DNA of 64,000 nucleotides from Tetraselmis striata (GCA_006384855.1 VCJN01002477.1:1-64000); one strand, 5' to 3'; numbered from the stretch's first letter, positions 29,954 to 42,053 are shown. Notes: generated by a model not told the origin, from the sequence alone. Program-made: numbers and translations.

Positions 29954-31205
29954 AACTAGCTCACCCTTTCAATAAAATGGGGAGGATCTATGGCCGCCTA
30001 TCACAGATACCCCTCTACTCTGGCATGCCAGCCAGCCAACTCATTGTGGGTTTTAGGGGGGGGGGGGGGGGGGAGCATGAAAAGGCCATAAGGGCATCTC
30101 ATGTGCTACGCAAGCTCCCAGGCGCAAGGACCTCCTGGATTTGTCTCCTTGTCGCGTCGACCCCGTCGTCATTTCGGCCCCTCTCCTTTGGTCATGGATG
30201 ACATATGTGCTACAACATGCGCGCGGATGTGTGCTCTAGTAGTGAAATCCTTGTTGATGGGGGCGAGCCCGCGCTTAGCCCACGGTGCGGGTGGTATAAG
30301 CATGCCCCTGTGAAATCAAAGCACTTTATGTCGTTCGCCCAGCCAGGCGCAGCCACCGGCGCTTATCTTGCAGCTTGGAAAATTGTGGGATTGAAGATTG
30401 TGCTGAATTTTCCGCGCATTCTTGGCACACTCTCACCTGGAAATGCCATGCATTGCGATAGTACACCATAGATTGAAAGGAATGGGCTCACACTTGCGCA
30501 TCACACATTATGTGCACATGTCAACCCACCACCGGGAGCGCGTGTGCAAATGCGGCGGCCGGTGGCTACACCACCACCATGTTGCTCCCCTGTGCGTTGA
30601 CCGTGGTTTGGTGGTTGTAGCCCTGTGCCAAACATCAACGTTGTTGCCGAAAAACATTTTACAAGTGCGATAAGCGGACAAAGCGACTGCCTCCTTGGCA
30701 TAGTAGGCTCGCATGGACTGAAATGCGAGGCATTATGGGCCCATAGCCCCATGGATTGGGCACCAAGGCGAGGGTATGCGCGAATTTCGATGCGTAAATA
30801 CTTATGTGGAGTGCTGTACATATCTAGAGGTTGCGGTGTTATACAGAGGTTTTTACGGCGGCAAATAAAGGTATAACAAGGAGGTAGCGGGATACAGAGG
30901 TATGAAGGGGAATATTGAAGTAAATATATGGAGGCGGTAGAGGCATAGAGAGGCACATAGCGGCGTCTAGCAGTATATTGAGGCATATATGTAGGTACAT
31001 TGAGGTAGAGGAATACATAGAGGTATATGGAGAGATATGGCGGTGTAGAGCTATACATACAGTGCGTTGAGGCGGCACGGTTGCGGTTTATGTTTGTGCC
31101 GATTGCTGATGCTGTGCTGGGCGGCTGAACCAACTACAAGTATATTAGGATACATTTTTGATCCATCTAAGAATCTATGCGAAACCGTTCCGAAATTCGG
31201 CGACA

Positions 31206-31234
31206 AACAGACAGACGCACAGACAGACAGACGC

Positions 31235-31268
<34 letters not shown>
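31206..31268. repeat. (ACAG)n microsatellite
   Basis: A tetranucleotide ACAG/AGAC run with two GCAC interruptions. Confidence 0.9.
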
Positions 31269-32007
31269 TCACCTCGTAATTAATATGGTAGGATATTAGG
31301 CCGGAACGCCTACATGCAGGCGTCATCTGGAATGCCATGCCAAAGCTACCCATGGCCTATTGGGTCTGGATTTGCGCTGCTACCGAGCTGCCATCTGCCC
31401 ATGTCCTCTCTCATCCCCGAGCCTGCTGGGATCGGCGGGCGCGAGGGTGGGTTATCGCAGGGGCAGCGGGCGAACGGCAGCCGACGGCCCCTGCTCGTAC
31501 CCGGCGCGCGGCGATGCTGCAACATGGGCATGTGGGGTGGATTTAAGATGCCCAGTGGCAGCATGTCAGCGCGGGTGCCTTGGCCGTATCATGACCCCAT
31601 GATGCCCAGCCGCCGTCCGGCAATAATCAAATCGTCAAGCTCGGGCTGGAGCTGCGTCGGCTCGTGAGCGTTGTGGGCACAGGCAGCATGGGCACCAAAG
31701 CAATTGCGGCAGCCACCCATATTGGTGCCGACCTCGACAGCAGCTCTTGACAGGTGTGGCGCACCTACCACAGTCATCGCGCTTGGCCACATATTTCTGT
31801 GTTCGATCCCCCACCCCCCCCACCCTAAACACGGACATGGACACACACGCACGCACGCAAACGCACGCACGCATGCACATTGTGCTTGCCCGTACTTGGG
31901 CGGTGAGGCTTGGGGCGACGGAGCGAATTGGAAAATCGGTCGCAATAACATGCGGAATCGCTACGCTACGAGCCGGGCGGCGCCACGGCCAAGAGCGCGC
32001 GGCGCGG

Positions 32008-35000
32008 CTACTTGATGGCGCCGCCCTTCACCGACTGGACGGTGCAGGGGCCGGCGGATGTCATGAAGGGGACGCCCTTGTAGGTGGCCACGCACGCGTC
32101 GTCCGACGCCAGGTCCGGCGCCACCGCCTCAAACACCTTCTTCTTGGGGTTCAGCTGCTCGTCCGCTGCCCCGGGGAAGCCCTCAACAGTGACGCGCTCG
32201 CCGATGGCGGCGCCCTGTGCGTGGGGGGGGGGGGGGGGGGGGGGGGGAAATCATTCGACGGCGTGAGCGCGGGAGGGCGGCATCGCACCATGGCCATGCC
32301 CGCACTCTTCCAGAATGCATATGCGTGGGCCGACCCGACTACAAGAACAAAAATTCAAGAACGCACTGTGTGCTTATTGGTCCGATTTCAGACAAATGCA
32401 TCACGATATCATTACGATAGTTAAAAACATTCGCTAGCATCCCATTTCTGAGCGGAAAAAATGACTTCTTCTAGCCAGGTCGGCGCCTGTGCGCGCGCGC
32501 ACACACACACACAACACACACCACACGCACGCATGCATGCATGCATGCATGCATGCATAGCCAATTGAGCATCACGTAACCAGAAACATGGGCATTATAT
32601 ACCGGTCAGCTGCCAGACATGCATGAGATATGCATACATAAATGTACACTTCCAACCCCCCCCCCCCCCCCCTCGCTCTCTCTTGTGGACACGTGGCAGT
32701 ACACTCCTTATAATATAAACATACCCACCCACGTACACACGCATGTATATGGACACGCCCGCATGGATCACACGCGGGTGCACAGTTTGGGGGAGGGGAG
32801 CACCTCCGGCGGCGTGACCAGCTCCACGGTGGCGCCGTCCGCGCTGCTGGCGCACATGACCATGGCGTGGCTCTTGATGCCGCGCATGTTGACGGGCTTC
32901 AGGTTGGCCAGCACCACCACGCGCCGCCCCTGCATCTCCGCCTCGGGGATGAACTTGACGAGGCCGCTGATGACGGTGCGCGGCGCGCCCTCGCCCACGT
33001 CAATCTCCTCCACGTACAGGCTGTCCGCCTCGGGGTGCTTGCTGGCCTTGAGGATGCGCCCCACGCGCAGGTCCAGGCGCGACACGTCCACCGGCACCTC
33101 CGCCGCCTTGCCCGCCGGTGCGCTCTTCTCCTTCTTGCCCTCCGCCTTGTCCTTCTTGCCCTCCGCCTTGTCCTTCTTGCCTTCCGCCTTGTCCTTCTTG
33201 TCCTCCGCCTTGGCGACGGCGCCCTTGGCGGCGGCCTGCTTGGCGGGGGCGGCCGGCTTGGAGGCGGAGGAGGCGGCGGCGGCGGAGGAGGTGGCCCCCG
33301 CGGCGCGGTCGGCCTGCGAGCCGGCAAAGCGCGCGCGCAGTGCCTCGACCTCGTCGTCCCCGATGTTGCGAAACAGCGGCTCGGGCTTGCCGCCCAGCGG
33401 GTGGCCCGCTGGCAGCAGCGTGGCCAGCCCGGCGCGCACGCCCGCGAGGAAGGCGTCGTCCAGGGTGAGCGCCTCGGGGCGCAGGCCCAGCTGCGCGGCG
33501 ATGCGCTTGGCGATGGAGGGCATGAAGGGCGCCAGCAGCGTGGCCAGCACGCGCACGAGGCCGATGCAGCCGGCGATGAGCGTGCCGCAGTGCGCGGGGT
33601 CGCTCTTGAACACCACCCACGGCTGCGTCTCCTGGAAAAAGGCGTTGCCGGCCTTGGAGACCGCCATGGCGAGGCCGCACGCGGCACGGATCTTGCACGC
33701 CTCCATCGCCTCCACGTACTGCTCCACCAGCTCCGCCACGCGGCCGCTGAGCTCCGCCACTGCGCCCGCGCCCGCGTCGCCGCTGGCCGGCATGGCGCCG
33801 CCGCAGCGGCTGGCGGCGAAGGAGAGCGCGCGCATGATGAAGTTGCCGAGGTTGTTGCTCAGCTCGGCGTTGTTCTTGGCGGCGAGGTCCGCCCACTTGA
33901 AGTCGGTGTCCGCGGCCTCGGGGCGGTTGCCCAGCAGGTAGTAGCGCCACACCTCCACCGGGATGCCCGTGTCCTTGGCGTCGTTGCCAAACACGCCCAC
34001 CCCGCGGCTCTTGCTGAACTTGCCGCCCTCGTAGTTGAGGTACTCCGTCACGCTGATGCGGCTCATCATGGTCCACGGCTGCCCGGTGCCCAGCAGCGTG
34101 GCGGGGAAGATGATGGTGTGGAACGGGATGTTGTCCTTGCCCATGAACTGCACCAGCTCCACCTCCCCGGGCGCGCACCACCAGCGCCGCCACTCGGGCG
34201 TGTAGTTGGCGGTGATGGAGATGTAGCCGATGGGCGCGTCGAACCACACGTAAAACACCTTGTCCTCGTAGCCCGGCCGCGGCACGGGGGTGCCCCAGCT
34301 CAGGTCGCGCGTGATGGCGCGGTGCTGCAGCCCGCGCGCAAACCAGCCCTGCGAGCGCGCAGGGGGAGAGGGGGTTGCGGGGGGGACCACGCCGACACAC
34401 TGCTCAGCAAGGGGAGGCGGGCGCAGGCTCCAGGGGGCTCAAGCGCAGGCAGACCAGGCTGGCGCCACGGCGGCGGCGGCGGGGAGTTCCATGCCAATTT
34501 GTCCCTATTCGATCGCCATTCCTATCGACCCACGACCTTCTCACAACCGGCTGTGTGCAGAGCTGCAGCGACAGATTGGATCGCATCGCACGGCTCTTGC
34601 GTCCATACTTCCCCTATCAGAGTGAACGCGGAACCTCCTCCCCCCCTCGTCTTGGGCGAGTGCCGGGCTTTCGTGTGTGTGTGTTGTGGAGGCAGGGGGG
34701 GGGGGGGGGGACAAAAGGCATCAGCAGTGACACATTGATTGGCGTTTCGTCAGCCGACGCCCCGGGGGGCTTCGGATCCGTAGGAAGGCAACAATCGTGC
34801 TCATCATCTGCCCTTTGCATACCCCCCCCCCCCCCCCCCGGCCTCACACACGCACAAGAGTACAACACAAACACCCCCCCCCCCCCCCCCCCCCCGGTGC
34901 AGCCCGCCCCTGCCCGCCTCACTAACCGCCTCTCCGCCCGCGGGGGGGTGACCGCCGAGGGGCGCTCCTGGGCTCCGCTCGGTACTGGGGGCGATTCCAG

Positions 35001-35762
35001 ACTGAGCTACCGGGCTGAGCCATCGGTCCGCCGCATGGGGCCAAACCCTGGACATACCCTAGTGTATCAACGCCAACCCTGGAATGGCCCCATGCCCCCA
35101 AGGCACACGCCTCCAGTGGATGCCACTATAAGGTTGGGGGCATGATTGCGGCCATTGGTGGCCCGGTGCCGGAGGGGAGGGGGGGCGGGGGGCACCTGGG
35201 TCGTGGTGAGGCAGTTGGCGGTCCAGCCGCCGCTGGCGGAGGCGGCCTCCACGTAGGCCTCCAGCGGCGCGGAGAGGGCGGGCAGGTCGAGGTACATGTG
35301 CGCGGTGCGGCGCAGCACGGGCGTGGTGCCCGTGAACTTGCAGCGCGGGTTGATGAGCTCCGTGGGGTTGAGCAGCGCCTGGCATGCGTCGCACTGGTCG
35401 CCGCGCGCGTCCTCGTACTTGCAGCGCGGGCAGGTGCCCTCCACAAAGCGGTCCGCCAGGTACTTGCGCAGCGCCTCGCTGTACAGCTGCTCCACCTCCT
35501 TCTCCACCACCATCCCTGCCGCGTCCAGGTCCTTGTACATCGCCTGCGGGGAGCCCACCACGTCAGCGCACCGCAGGAGCCCCAGCGCTGATGGAGCAGG
35601 CGACAAGCAACCTCACCCCCGGTATATTTATGCAAGGACGCAAAGGAGGCAGAGGCTGCGGCCCCTTCTGGGAGTCTCCTCCTTTGAGACAGTCCCGGCC
35701 CAACGGGCAGGCCTCCCAGACGCGGGCATGAGGAGTTGGGGAGACCAGCGGGGGAGGAAAGG

Positions 35763-35794
<32 letters not shown>

Positions 35795-37003
35795 TCGCCT
35801 GGCAGATCTCCGTCTGCGCGCGGGTGGGGGTGCGCCCGAAGTTGTCAAACTCGCAGTCGAACCACTCATAGATGGCGGCGTGGATGGCGTGGTACTTGTC
35901 GCAGATCTGCGCGGGCGTGAGCCCCTCCTCCATGGCCTTGGTCTCCGTGGCGGTGCCGTACTCGTCGGTGCCGCAGACGTAGATGGCGTTGTAGCCGCGC
36001 GCGCGGCAGTAGCGCGCGTAGCAGTCCGCGCTCAGCACGCAGCCGATGATGTTGCCCAGGTGGGGCACGTTGTTCACGTAGGGAAGCGCGCTGGTGATCA
36101 GCACGTTGCGCTTCCCGGCCTGCGGCAGCTTGGGCTCCGCCGCTGCCGCCGCCGCGCGGTCCGCTGCCAGCACGGCCGTCATCGCGGCCGCCGGCTCGGC
36201 GCCCTCGCCGCCGCACACTGCCTGCAGGGGGTGTACCCAGCCGTGCACCAGAATCAGCTTTACGGCAGGCATGCTGGCCGGAACAATGGACAAGTTTTCG
36301 GGAAGACAAAAGCGGGAAGGAGGCACACTGAATACTCAATGTGATGCATGATGCCCACTTATTATCATCTGTTTTGCGTTACTGCCGCCCCCGGCTCCCG
36401 TCCTCCACAATAGTGCGCCGGAAAAGGGGCGGGGCAGGGGGGAAAGGTGTTGGGTTGCGGCAGTCGCACCTGCAGGCCCGCGCGCACGGGCTCCATGGCG
36501 GAGAGCCGTGCGCAGAAGGCCGCCACATTGGGCGGCAGCTGCACGCCGGCGACGTCGCCCACCGCGCCGCCCGCCAGCGTGCCGAACAGCGCGACCTCGG
36601 CGAGGCTGAGCGCGCCGGCGTCGACGGGCGTCACGCCCGGCAGCCGGCCGCCCGCGTCCAGCGCCGCCTCCAGCTCGGCCAGCGCGGCGGCGAGCGGCGC
36701 GCCGCCGTCGATAGCGCCGCGGTAGACGGCGGCCCGAAGCGTCGCCTCCTCCCAGTCCAGCCAGCTCTCGGCGGCGGGCGCGCTCGCGGCACCTAGCAGC
36801 GCGCGCGCCGCCGCGTTGCCCTCCGCCAGCCGCTGGCCGCCGGGGCAGGCCAGCATGAGGCGGGCGCCGAACGCACCGGCGGGGGCGGAGGCCGGCGGCG
36901 GCCCCGTCACCTCCAGCGCCGCGCCGGCTGCCGCCGCGGCGATCCCCGCCTTGGCGGCCTGCGGGTCGCCCGGGCGCGAAGACAGAGCGTAGGAGGGTGC
37001 CAT
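32008..37003 (-). CDS. MARS1: Methionyl-tRNA synthetase, cytosolic plant type
   Basis: Charges tRNA-Met with methionine. Five minus-strand exons join in phase: 37003-36470, 36221-35799, 35543-35196, 34348-32804 and 32214-32008, about 1018 residues. Exon 1 is an Ala-rich GST-like N-terminal region. The class I core follows: [12 protein letters not shown] (HIGH equivalent), [14 protein letters not shown], a zinc-knob [30 protein letters not shown], and KFSKSRG (KMSKS equivalent). An anticodon-binding region is followed by a Lys/Glu repeat of KKDKAEG units and then an EMAPII/Arc1p-type tRNA-binding domain ([37 protein letters not shown]). Intron 2 uses a GC donor (CAG|GCGAGC), and its poly-C tract starts beside it. 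Start is the Met of [12 protein letters not shown]; an upstream in-frame Met exists at 37141. Confidence 0.92.
34994..35022 (-). other. tRNA 5'-half-like fragment inside a MetRS intron
   Basis: The minus strand reads GCCCGGTAGCTCAGTCTGG, an excellent match to the 5' acceptor and D-arm of a tRNA. No anticodon arm or GTTCGA T-loop follows on that strand. It sits in MetRS intron 3. It may be a tRNA or SINE remnant. Confidence 0.35.
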
Positions 37004-37433
37004 GCCGCGTGCGGCGGCGGGGAAGAGCGGGAACGAGGGAGGGGGTCTGGAGGCAGTGGCCTGGCTTGGGGAGGACACTGGGGGCCAGGTGGCGGGTCGA
37101 TGAGAGCTCCTATTTCCTCCCCGCGGGCGGCGAGGCTGCAATGCTTCGTCGGAGGCCTCGTCGGCAGGTCGCCCTGATCGTTCTGCTGTTCTGCAGCAGC
37201 ACCGCCAGGAGCAAATTCATCGCGCTGGCGGCGGCGGCGGTGTCGCCCTCCCGCCCACGGACGACACCCCATGTAGGCTTTTTCCTTCCATAGTACTTAG
37301 CGTGCATTCTCTGGACGCTCTCCCTGTAACCAAAAAGTTCACACCTCAGACCCGCCTGCAATAATAATGGCGCTGAGGCGAAACCCTAACATATGATGCG
37401 GATAATATTACCCTTGCTAGTGCAAAAGGGTTA
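37004..37433. promoter_or_regulatory. MetRS upstream region
   Basis: The presumed promoter and 5' UTR of the minus-strand MetRS gene lie here, bounded on the right by the Harbinger target duplication. A full copy of the 72-bp dispersed motif is at 37271-37342. The spacer was originally shared with the plus-strand NEK gene and was split by the transposon. Confidence 0.4.
37271..37342 (+). repeat. Dispersed 72-bp motif, copy B
   Basis: Aligns without gaps with copy C (42054-42125), with about six mismatches in 72 bases, in the same orientation. Its second half equals copy A (11996-12033). It lies about 270 bp upstream of the MetRS start and 90 bp left of the Harbinger element. Confidence 0.85.
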
Positions 37434-37472
37434 GGGCCGAAGGATAGAAGACGCTTGCGTTACGCGTAACGC
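37434..37472 (+). repeat. Harbinger left terminal inverted repeat
   Basis: 39 bp, matching the reverse complement of 41648-41686 except at position 28. The TTA target duplication directly precedes it. Confidence 0.93.
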
Positions 37473-37722
37473 AGCAAATACTGCGATCTGATTGGCTGAG
37501 ATTTTTACGCTCTTCGCTAAATTAATCACCGAAGACATCTGAGAGGATAGAAGACGCTCGTGCGACTCGCCGTCACGCGTCACGCCGGCCTGTGGTTCCG
37601 CGCTGCCGCGCCCCGATCAGCGGCATTGTGAGCCGTATCCGCCCCCGATTGGCCACTGCCCACTACCACCCGAACCACCCCCGCCGCCGCTACCCGCTGC
37701 CCGCTGATACGTGTTAGTCGCT

Positions 37723-39917
37723 ATGTCCTCTCGCGGCACAGGGGATGGTAGTTCCGCTCGCGCTGAGCGGCACCAACGACGGTCGGCAGAGAAGGAGGCC
37801 CGCGCCCATGGTTCCCTAGACGCCGATCCTCGCCGCCTGTCCTCTCAATTCACCGCCGCGTCGACGCAGCATACGACCCGCGGCGCGTCTGCGTTCCGCC
37901 CGCCGCGTATGGCCGCGATTGAGGAGGAATGCGACGCGCATATGGCTGCCGCGATCCGCACCTACAAACTTGGCGGCGAGGCGGCGGAGGAAGGGGACTT
38001 CTGCGGGTCGGACTCGTCGGAGGAGAGCGAGGAAGGTGGCGCCGGCGAAGGCCTCCAACAGCTAATCCCACCCACACCGCCGGGTGCGAACCCCGCACCT
38101 AACTAACGCTGCTTTCTGCACATGTATCCGTGTGCTTCTGAAGTCGACGCTATGGCTTGTTCATACATGTAGGAGCCGTTCGGGTCGCCTGTTGTGCGCC
38201 GACGTGCCGCAACTCAATTTATGGCCGAATGTCCCTCTTCACTGGAGTTCAAGCCACTCATGGCGGCAGCCAGCACCAGTGCGCATTCTGCGAGGGGCAC
38301 TTTCATGCCTTTTGTGGCGCTACGGACACCGAGACGCCCGGAGCCCCGGAGTGGTGCGGTTGCAATGGAGGTTTCCAAGAACTGGAGGCGAGCGACCAAC
38401 AACAGCGTATCTCCAACAGCGCTCAGCACCAAGGGCAGTCGGCGGATAAAGGCAACGTCGGTACTGGCCAGGCTGTTGCTACAGGCAACAATGCTATTAA
38501 GAAGCGCAAGTCTGCTGGGGCAGCGAGGCAAGCCAAGCACCGGGCCAAGAAGAGGCAAGAGAAGATCGAGAGCATTGCAGGAGCGCAACGAGGCAGAGGG
38601 CGAGGCAGGGGCGGGCGGGGCAGAGGGCATGGTGGTGGCCGCGGTGATAGCGAGGCAGACGACGACCTTCAGGCTCCTGACAGCAGAGAGGGGCATTATG
38701 AGGAGCCGGACTTCGTGGTGGCGGCTGACTGCGATGACGATGATGATGACGCCGACGGCGGCGGCAACGGCGACACCGCCAAGTATTGGTCGCCCGGCGA
38801 GACTGCGCGCCTAGTCCACTGTGTGGCCCATGAAAAGATACGCGCCCTCTTCCAGCAAATGCTTTCAGGTTTTGAGAACAGGCTTATCTATGATAATCCT
38901 AATAGGGAGAACCCATTCATTCAAATGGCAGAGATCTTCAATGATTGCGAGAAGTATCAGTTTGCCAATTTTTTCTTAGACAATCCATCAGCAGGAGAGG
39001 GCATGTTGCAGTCTTTAGACCCAAATTGTGTCCAGAAGTATAGAGATGATTCCCAATTGAAGAGCCGTTTTGTGAAGCTAAAGGCCCGGCTATCTTCCTG
39101 CACCAAGAACTTTACCAGCAGCGGCAGAGCAGGCCAATCAGACGAGGCCTTGAAGAGTGAATTCTGCAGACAAAAGAATGGACAAGTCAATGTTGGCCTG
39201 TAAGTGCAATCTCCCGTGTGAAGTGTGCATGCGTAATTTACATTCTATATTATTTTGTTCACTTAATTCAGATTTTTCTACTTAATTGCATGTTATGCGC
39301 TCACTTGGCGTCACGCAGGTTGTATGCGTGGTGCTTCTCATCCCACGAGTCAGTGGGCATCTCTCAGGCACTCTTGCGCCAAGTGCCCGAGGGAGCTGCT
39401 CGCGACCCCTTCCAATCTGGCGACTCGGCTCCATACAAAGACCCGCCCGTCCCTGCGGGGCATAGGTCTGTTACGCGGTAAGTTTGCCAGCGTCGCTGCG
39501 TTGTCATATACGTCAATACACTTTTGTGTTTTTGGTTGAAATGTGAAACTAAGTGGGTGCACTGCATTTACTGCTCGCGTTGTCAGAGTGAACATGGACA
39601 CACATGCATCACAACCTGCGGGGCAACACCAGGACAGCCACTCAAGCGACTTGGTGAATGCTGCTACACAGTTGATGCGCAGCATCTCCAGCCATCAGCA
39701 GCATGGAGGTAGTGCCCAAAACATTGAGTTGCAGATTGCTGCTGAGAATCAACGCCATAAAGATGATATGATGGCTAGGCTTGCGTGCGACCCTAATGCG
39801 CCAGAGGATCTGCGCAATAAAGCAATAGCATATATGAACGAAAAGTATTTTGGGGGAAATGGTGATCACCAGCCGCAGCCCCGTGTTGATCCAAGCGTAG
39901 CACATCGCTTTATTTAG
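37723..39917 (+). CDS. Harbinger Myb/SANT-type DNA-binding protein with Cys-rich module
   Basis: In the Harbinger superfamily a Myb-like second protein helps bring the transposase to the nucleus and TIRs. Four exons join in phase: 37723-38083, 38173-39199, 39319-39477 and 39587-39917, about 625 residues. The N-terminal exon is acidic at its end (SDSSEESEEGGAGEG). Then comes a Cys/His-rich stretch (CCAPTC, CAFCEGHFHAFC, CGC) that could bind zinc, a basic segment (KKRKSAGAARQAKHRAKKRQ) with RGRGRGG repeats, an acidic run, and a trihelix/SANT-like domain opening YWSPGETARLVHCVAHEK. The C-terminus contains ENQRHKDDMMARLA and EDLRNKAIAYMNEKYF, as in other Harbinger partner proteins. The zinc-binding idea is an inference. 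Confidence 0.78.
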
Positions 39918-40001
39918 AATACTGTGCATGTTGTAGTACACATGCCGATGTAACAAATTTCTCAAAAGTTTTCACATAAATTGTTACATATCCTCTGCAT
40001 A

Positions 40002-41408
40002 TCACGCTGGCTGCTTGCGTTTACGCTTTAGGTCTCCGGCCTTCACCTTCGGCCGCTTGAGTCCTCGGGTGACAATAGAATGCCAAAGCGCCACCCGCTT
40101 AGCCTCATTCTGGCGCTTCTTGTTGCCCTCTGGGGCAGGGAAAGCGTGTTTGTCCTGGCGTCTAGCCCGGCCGCAATGATCTTTGTGCGTGCAATCCTCC
40201 TCCAGAGGCTTGGTCTCCTCCACCAGATTGTCAATGCAGATATTGTGTAGCTTCATGCACGCCTCAGTAATTGCAGCAATATTCTTCAGAGAATATCCCA
40301 TGGGAATGCGCAAAACGCCAAATCTGCGCACCAGGATGCCAAAGGCGCACTCCACATTTATGCGGCTCTTAGACAGGTAGTGGTTGAAGTCATCTTTGGT
40401 GTTGTCTTTGCGGCACGCCTGTGAAGAGTAGGGCGACACCAAAGACGACGAGCATGCATATGCATCATCACCTGCAATCCAAAACCCCTCTGGGAGTGGA
40501 CAATTGCGAAGGTGGTGGCCCAAGCTAGACACAGACCAAGCCAAGGAATCGTGTGTCCCACCAGCAGTAGCCAAAGACATGTATAGAAACCTACGGTCTC
40601 CATCAGCTATGGCTTGCAAATTCATGCTAAAAAAGCCTTTTCTATTCAGGTAGTGAAGTGGGTTGGGAGTACATGTCAGGCGCGGCTTCAATATCCGTAC
40701 ACACATGCCGTCCAGCGCCCCAATACAACCATGGAGCGTGCCTTTGTTCCTGGCGTACATCGTGTCCGCGTGGGCTTGCAATGCTGCGGGGCTTAAGTCC
40801 TCCGCCGATTGGATCGGGAACCGGTGATGCATATTTATCTGAACAACGACCTCCGCCGCCGTCTTCCGCACTGTGGCTGCGTCTAGTCCAAAGATGTCCA
40901 CCAGCTCTATCATACGAGCCCCTGCTAGAAAACGCAGGGTGAGCGCCACGTTGAGAACGACGGCAATGGGCTCCGTCCCTGCGTTCCTCGCGTATTTCGG
41001 GTCCTTACGCAGTGCGGGGGATAACTTGCGGACAAGAGCGCGGAATGCCTTTGGCGGCAACTTGTACCGCCTGACGAATTCCTGGCCTGTGAGGTCACGC
41101 ACATGAGCCGCCCAGTCCAGGCGCCGGCGTAACTTGTTGCCATGGCGGTTTGGTATGATGCGGCCGAGGTTGAAGTGGGGCACATACTCTCTCACGATGA
41201 CGGGAGCGCGACTGGCAGCGAGGCGAGCCGCCTGACGCATACTTGCGTGACCTGACGCCAGCACCGCAAGGGCCGCCGCCTGGATCGCAGTTCGCACCTC
41301 TTCGGCCGCAACAATGGAGCAGGCAAAGAGGAATATCGATGACGACAGCTCGGCAACCCATTTGGGTGTGTGGGTGCCCGCGGCGAGGGTGCTACTGGTG
41401 GGGGGCAT
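40002..41408 (-). CDS. Harbinger DDE transposase (DDE_Tnp_4 family)
   Basis: A single uninterrupted 468-residue frame. The N-terminal part holds a helix-turn-helix-like region (LTGQEFVRRYKLPPKAFRAL). The catalytic core follows the HARBI1/PIF pattern: first Asp in GCIGALDGMCVRI, KGFFSMNLQAIADGDRRF, second Asp in WIAGDDAYACSSSLVSPY, and the Glu in SRINVECAFGILVRRFGVL. The C-terminus has ITEACMKLHNICIDN, then basic tails (KKRQNEAKR; LKRKRKQPA) that can act as nuclear localisation signals. The frame is full length for the family and runs convergent to the Myb-like gene. Confidence 0.95.
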   Translation of the reverse strand: MPPTSSTLAAGTHTPKWVAELSSSIFLFACSIVAAEEVRTAIQAAALAVLASGHASMRQAARLAASRAPVIVREYVPHFNLGRIIPNRHGNKLRRRLDWAAHVRDLTGQEFVRRYKLPPKAFRALVRKLSPALRKDPKYARNAGTEPIAVVLNVALTLRFLAGARMIELVDIFGLDAATVRKTAAEVVVQINMHHRFPIQSAEDLSPAALQAHADTMYARNKGTLHGCIGALDGMCVRILKPRLTCTPNPLHYLNRKGFFSMNLQAIADGDRRFLYMSLATAGGTHDSLAWSVSSLGHHLRNCPLPEGFWIAGDDAYACSSSLVSPYSSQACRKDNTKDDFNHYLSKSRINVECAFGILVRRFGVLRIPMGYSLKNIAAITEACMKLHNICIDNLVEETKPLEEDCTHKDHCGRARRQDKHAFPAPEGNKKRQNEAKRVALWHSIVTRGLKRPKVKAGDLKRKRKQPA

Positions 41409-41647
41409 GCTGCACGATCCTTTGGCGACGGTGGCGGCGGTGGCTGTGGATCTTGCGCATTGTGCGACGCAAAGCCGCGCCGCGGGGTCATACAGGCGTT
41501 ACGCGTAACGTTTTTTTGGGACTTTTTTCATTTCGAATTTTGCCCAAAAAAGTATCCGTTACGGTTTGTGACGAGTATTCGTCACGCCGGGAAGTGACGC
41601 TCCGGTGACGCCTCGATCGACGTGGCACGTTCTGCTGCGAGTATTTA

Positions 41648-41686
41648 GCGTTACGCGTTACGCAAGCGTCTTCTATCCTTCGGCCC
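41648..41686 (-). repeat. Harbinger right terminal inverted repeat
   Basis: 39 bp, inverted relative to 37434-37472 and followed directly by the TTA target duplication. Confidence 0.93.
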
Positions 41687-42053
41687 TTATGTCCCATATG
41701 TTACCCCATTTACACCCTACTATGAAGCCCGCGCTATGTCGACTGTGTACCCTGCAGAGTACAGCATGGAGAGTGCCACCCGCCCGCGGGAGCGGGCCGA
41801 TCTATGGGTCAGCCTCAGGCTTAGCCTTACTCTGACCCTAAAGCCGACCCTTGAGGCCGAGCGCTCGCTTTCATGGTAGTTGGACAAGTGCAAATATAAT
41901 TACATCAGGGCTTTAACAAAGTTGGACAAGTTGATGCCCATCTGGACTGATGAGACCTTCGGCTTCGGCGGAAGATCTTTTAGGCCGGCCGGCCGTCAAT
42001 TACCTGCCGCATCGCCGGGCCCCGCGGCCCGGCGCTAAGAGGGTTCTGCTTAA

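Larger units (their letters stand above)
26481..32007. other. AT-rich gene-poor region
   Basis: About 5.5 kb, less GC-rich than the flanks, without a recognisable protein or RNA gene. It has low-complexity sequence: degenerate repeats of a TAGAGGTATATAGCGG-like word at 29130-29410 and 30880-31060, a (GCT)n run at 28436-28458, an (ACAG)n run at 31206-31268, poly-G at about 30056-30073 and a 13-bp inverted repeat at 29913-29953. The 93-codon frame at 26482-26763 has non-GC-rich codon use but no recognised family. Confidence 0.55.
37434..41686. mobile_element. PIF/Harbinger DNA transposon, complete
   Basis: The 4253-bp element is flanked by TTA target-site duplications (37431-37433 and 41687-41689), as is usual for Harbinger. 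Its ends are 39-bp terminal inverted repeats starting GGGCCGAAGGATAGAAGACG and differing at one base. Each TIR ends in a palindromic GCGTTACGCGTAACGC-type word, and related GGATAGAAGACGCT and TCACGCCGG words recur just inside. It carries two convergent genes: a Myb/SANT-type protein on the plus strand and a DDE transposase on the minus strand. Both are open, so the copy looks intact and young. It is inserted between MetRS and the NEK kinase. Confidence 0.93.

Noticed and set aside
32867-34738. A 623-codon open frame on the plus strand
   Set aside because: It is antisense to MetRS exon 4. The minus strand shows the KFSKSRG and EMAPII signatures; the plus frame is Gln/His/Arg/Val-rich and is an artefact of GC-rich third positions.
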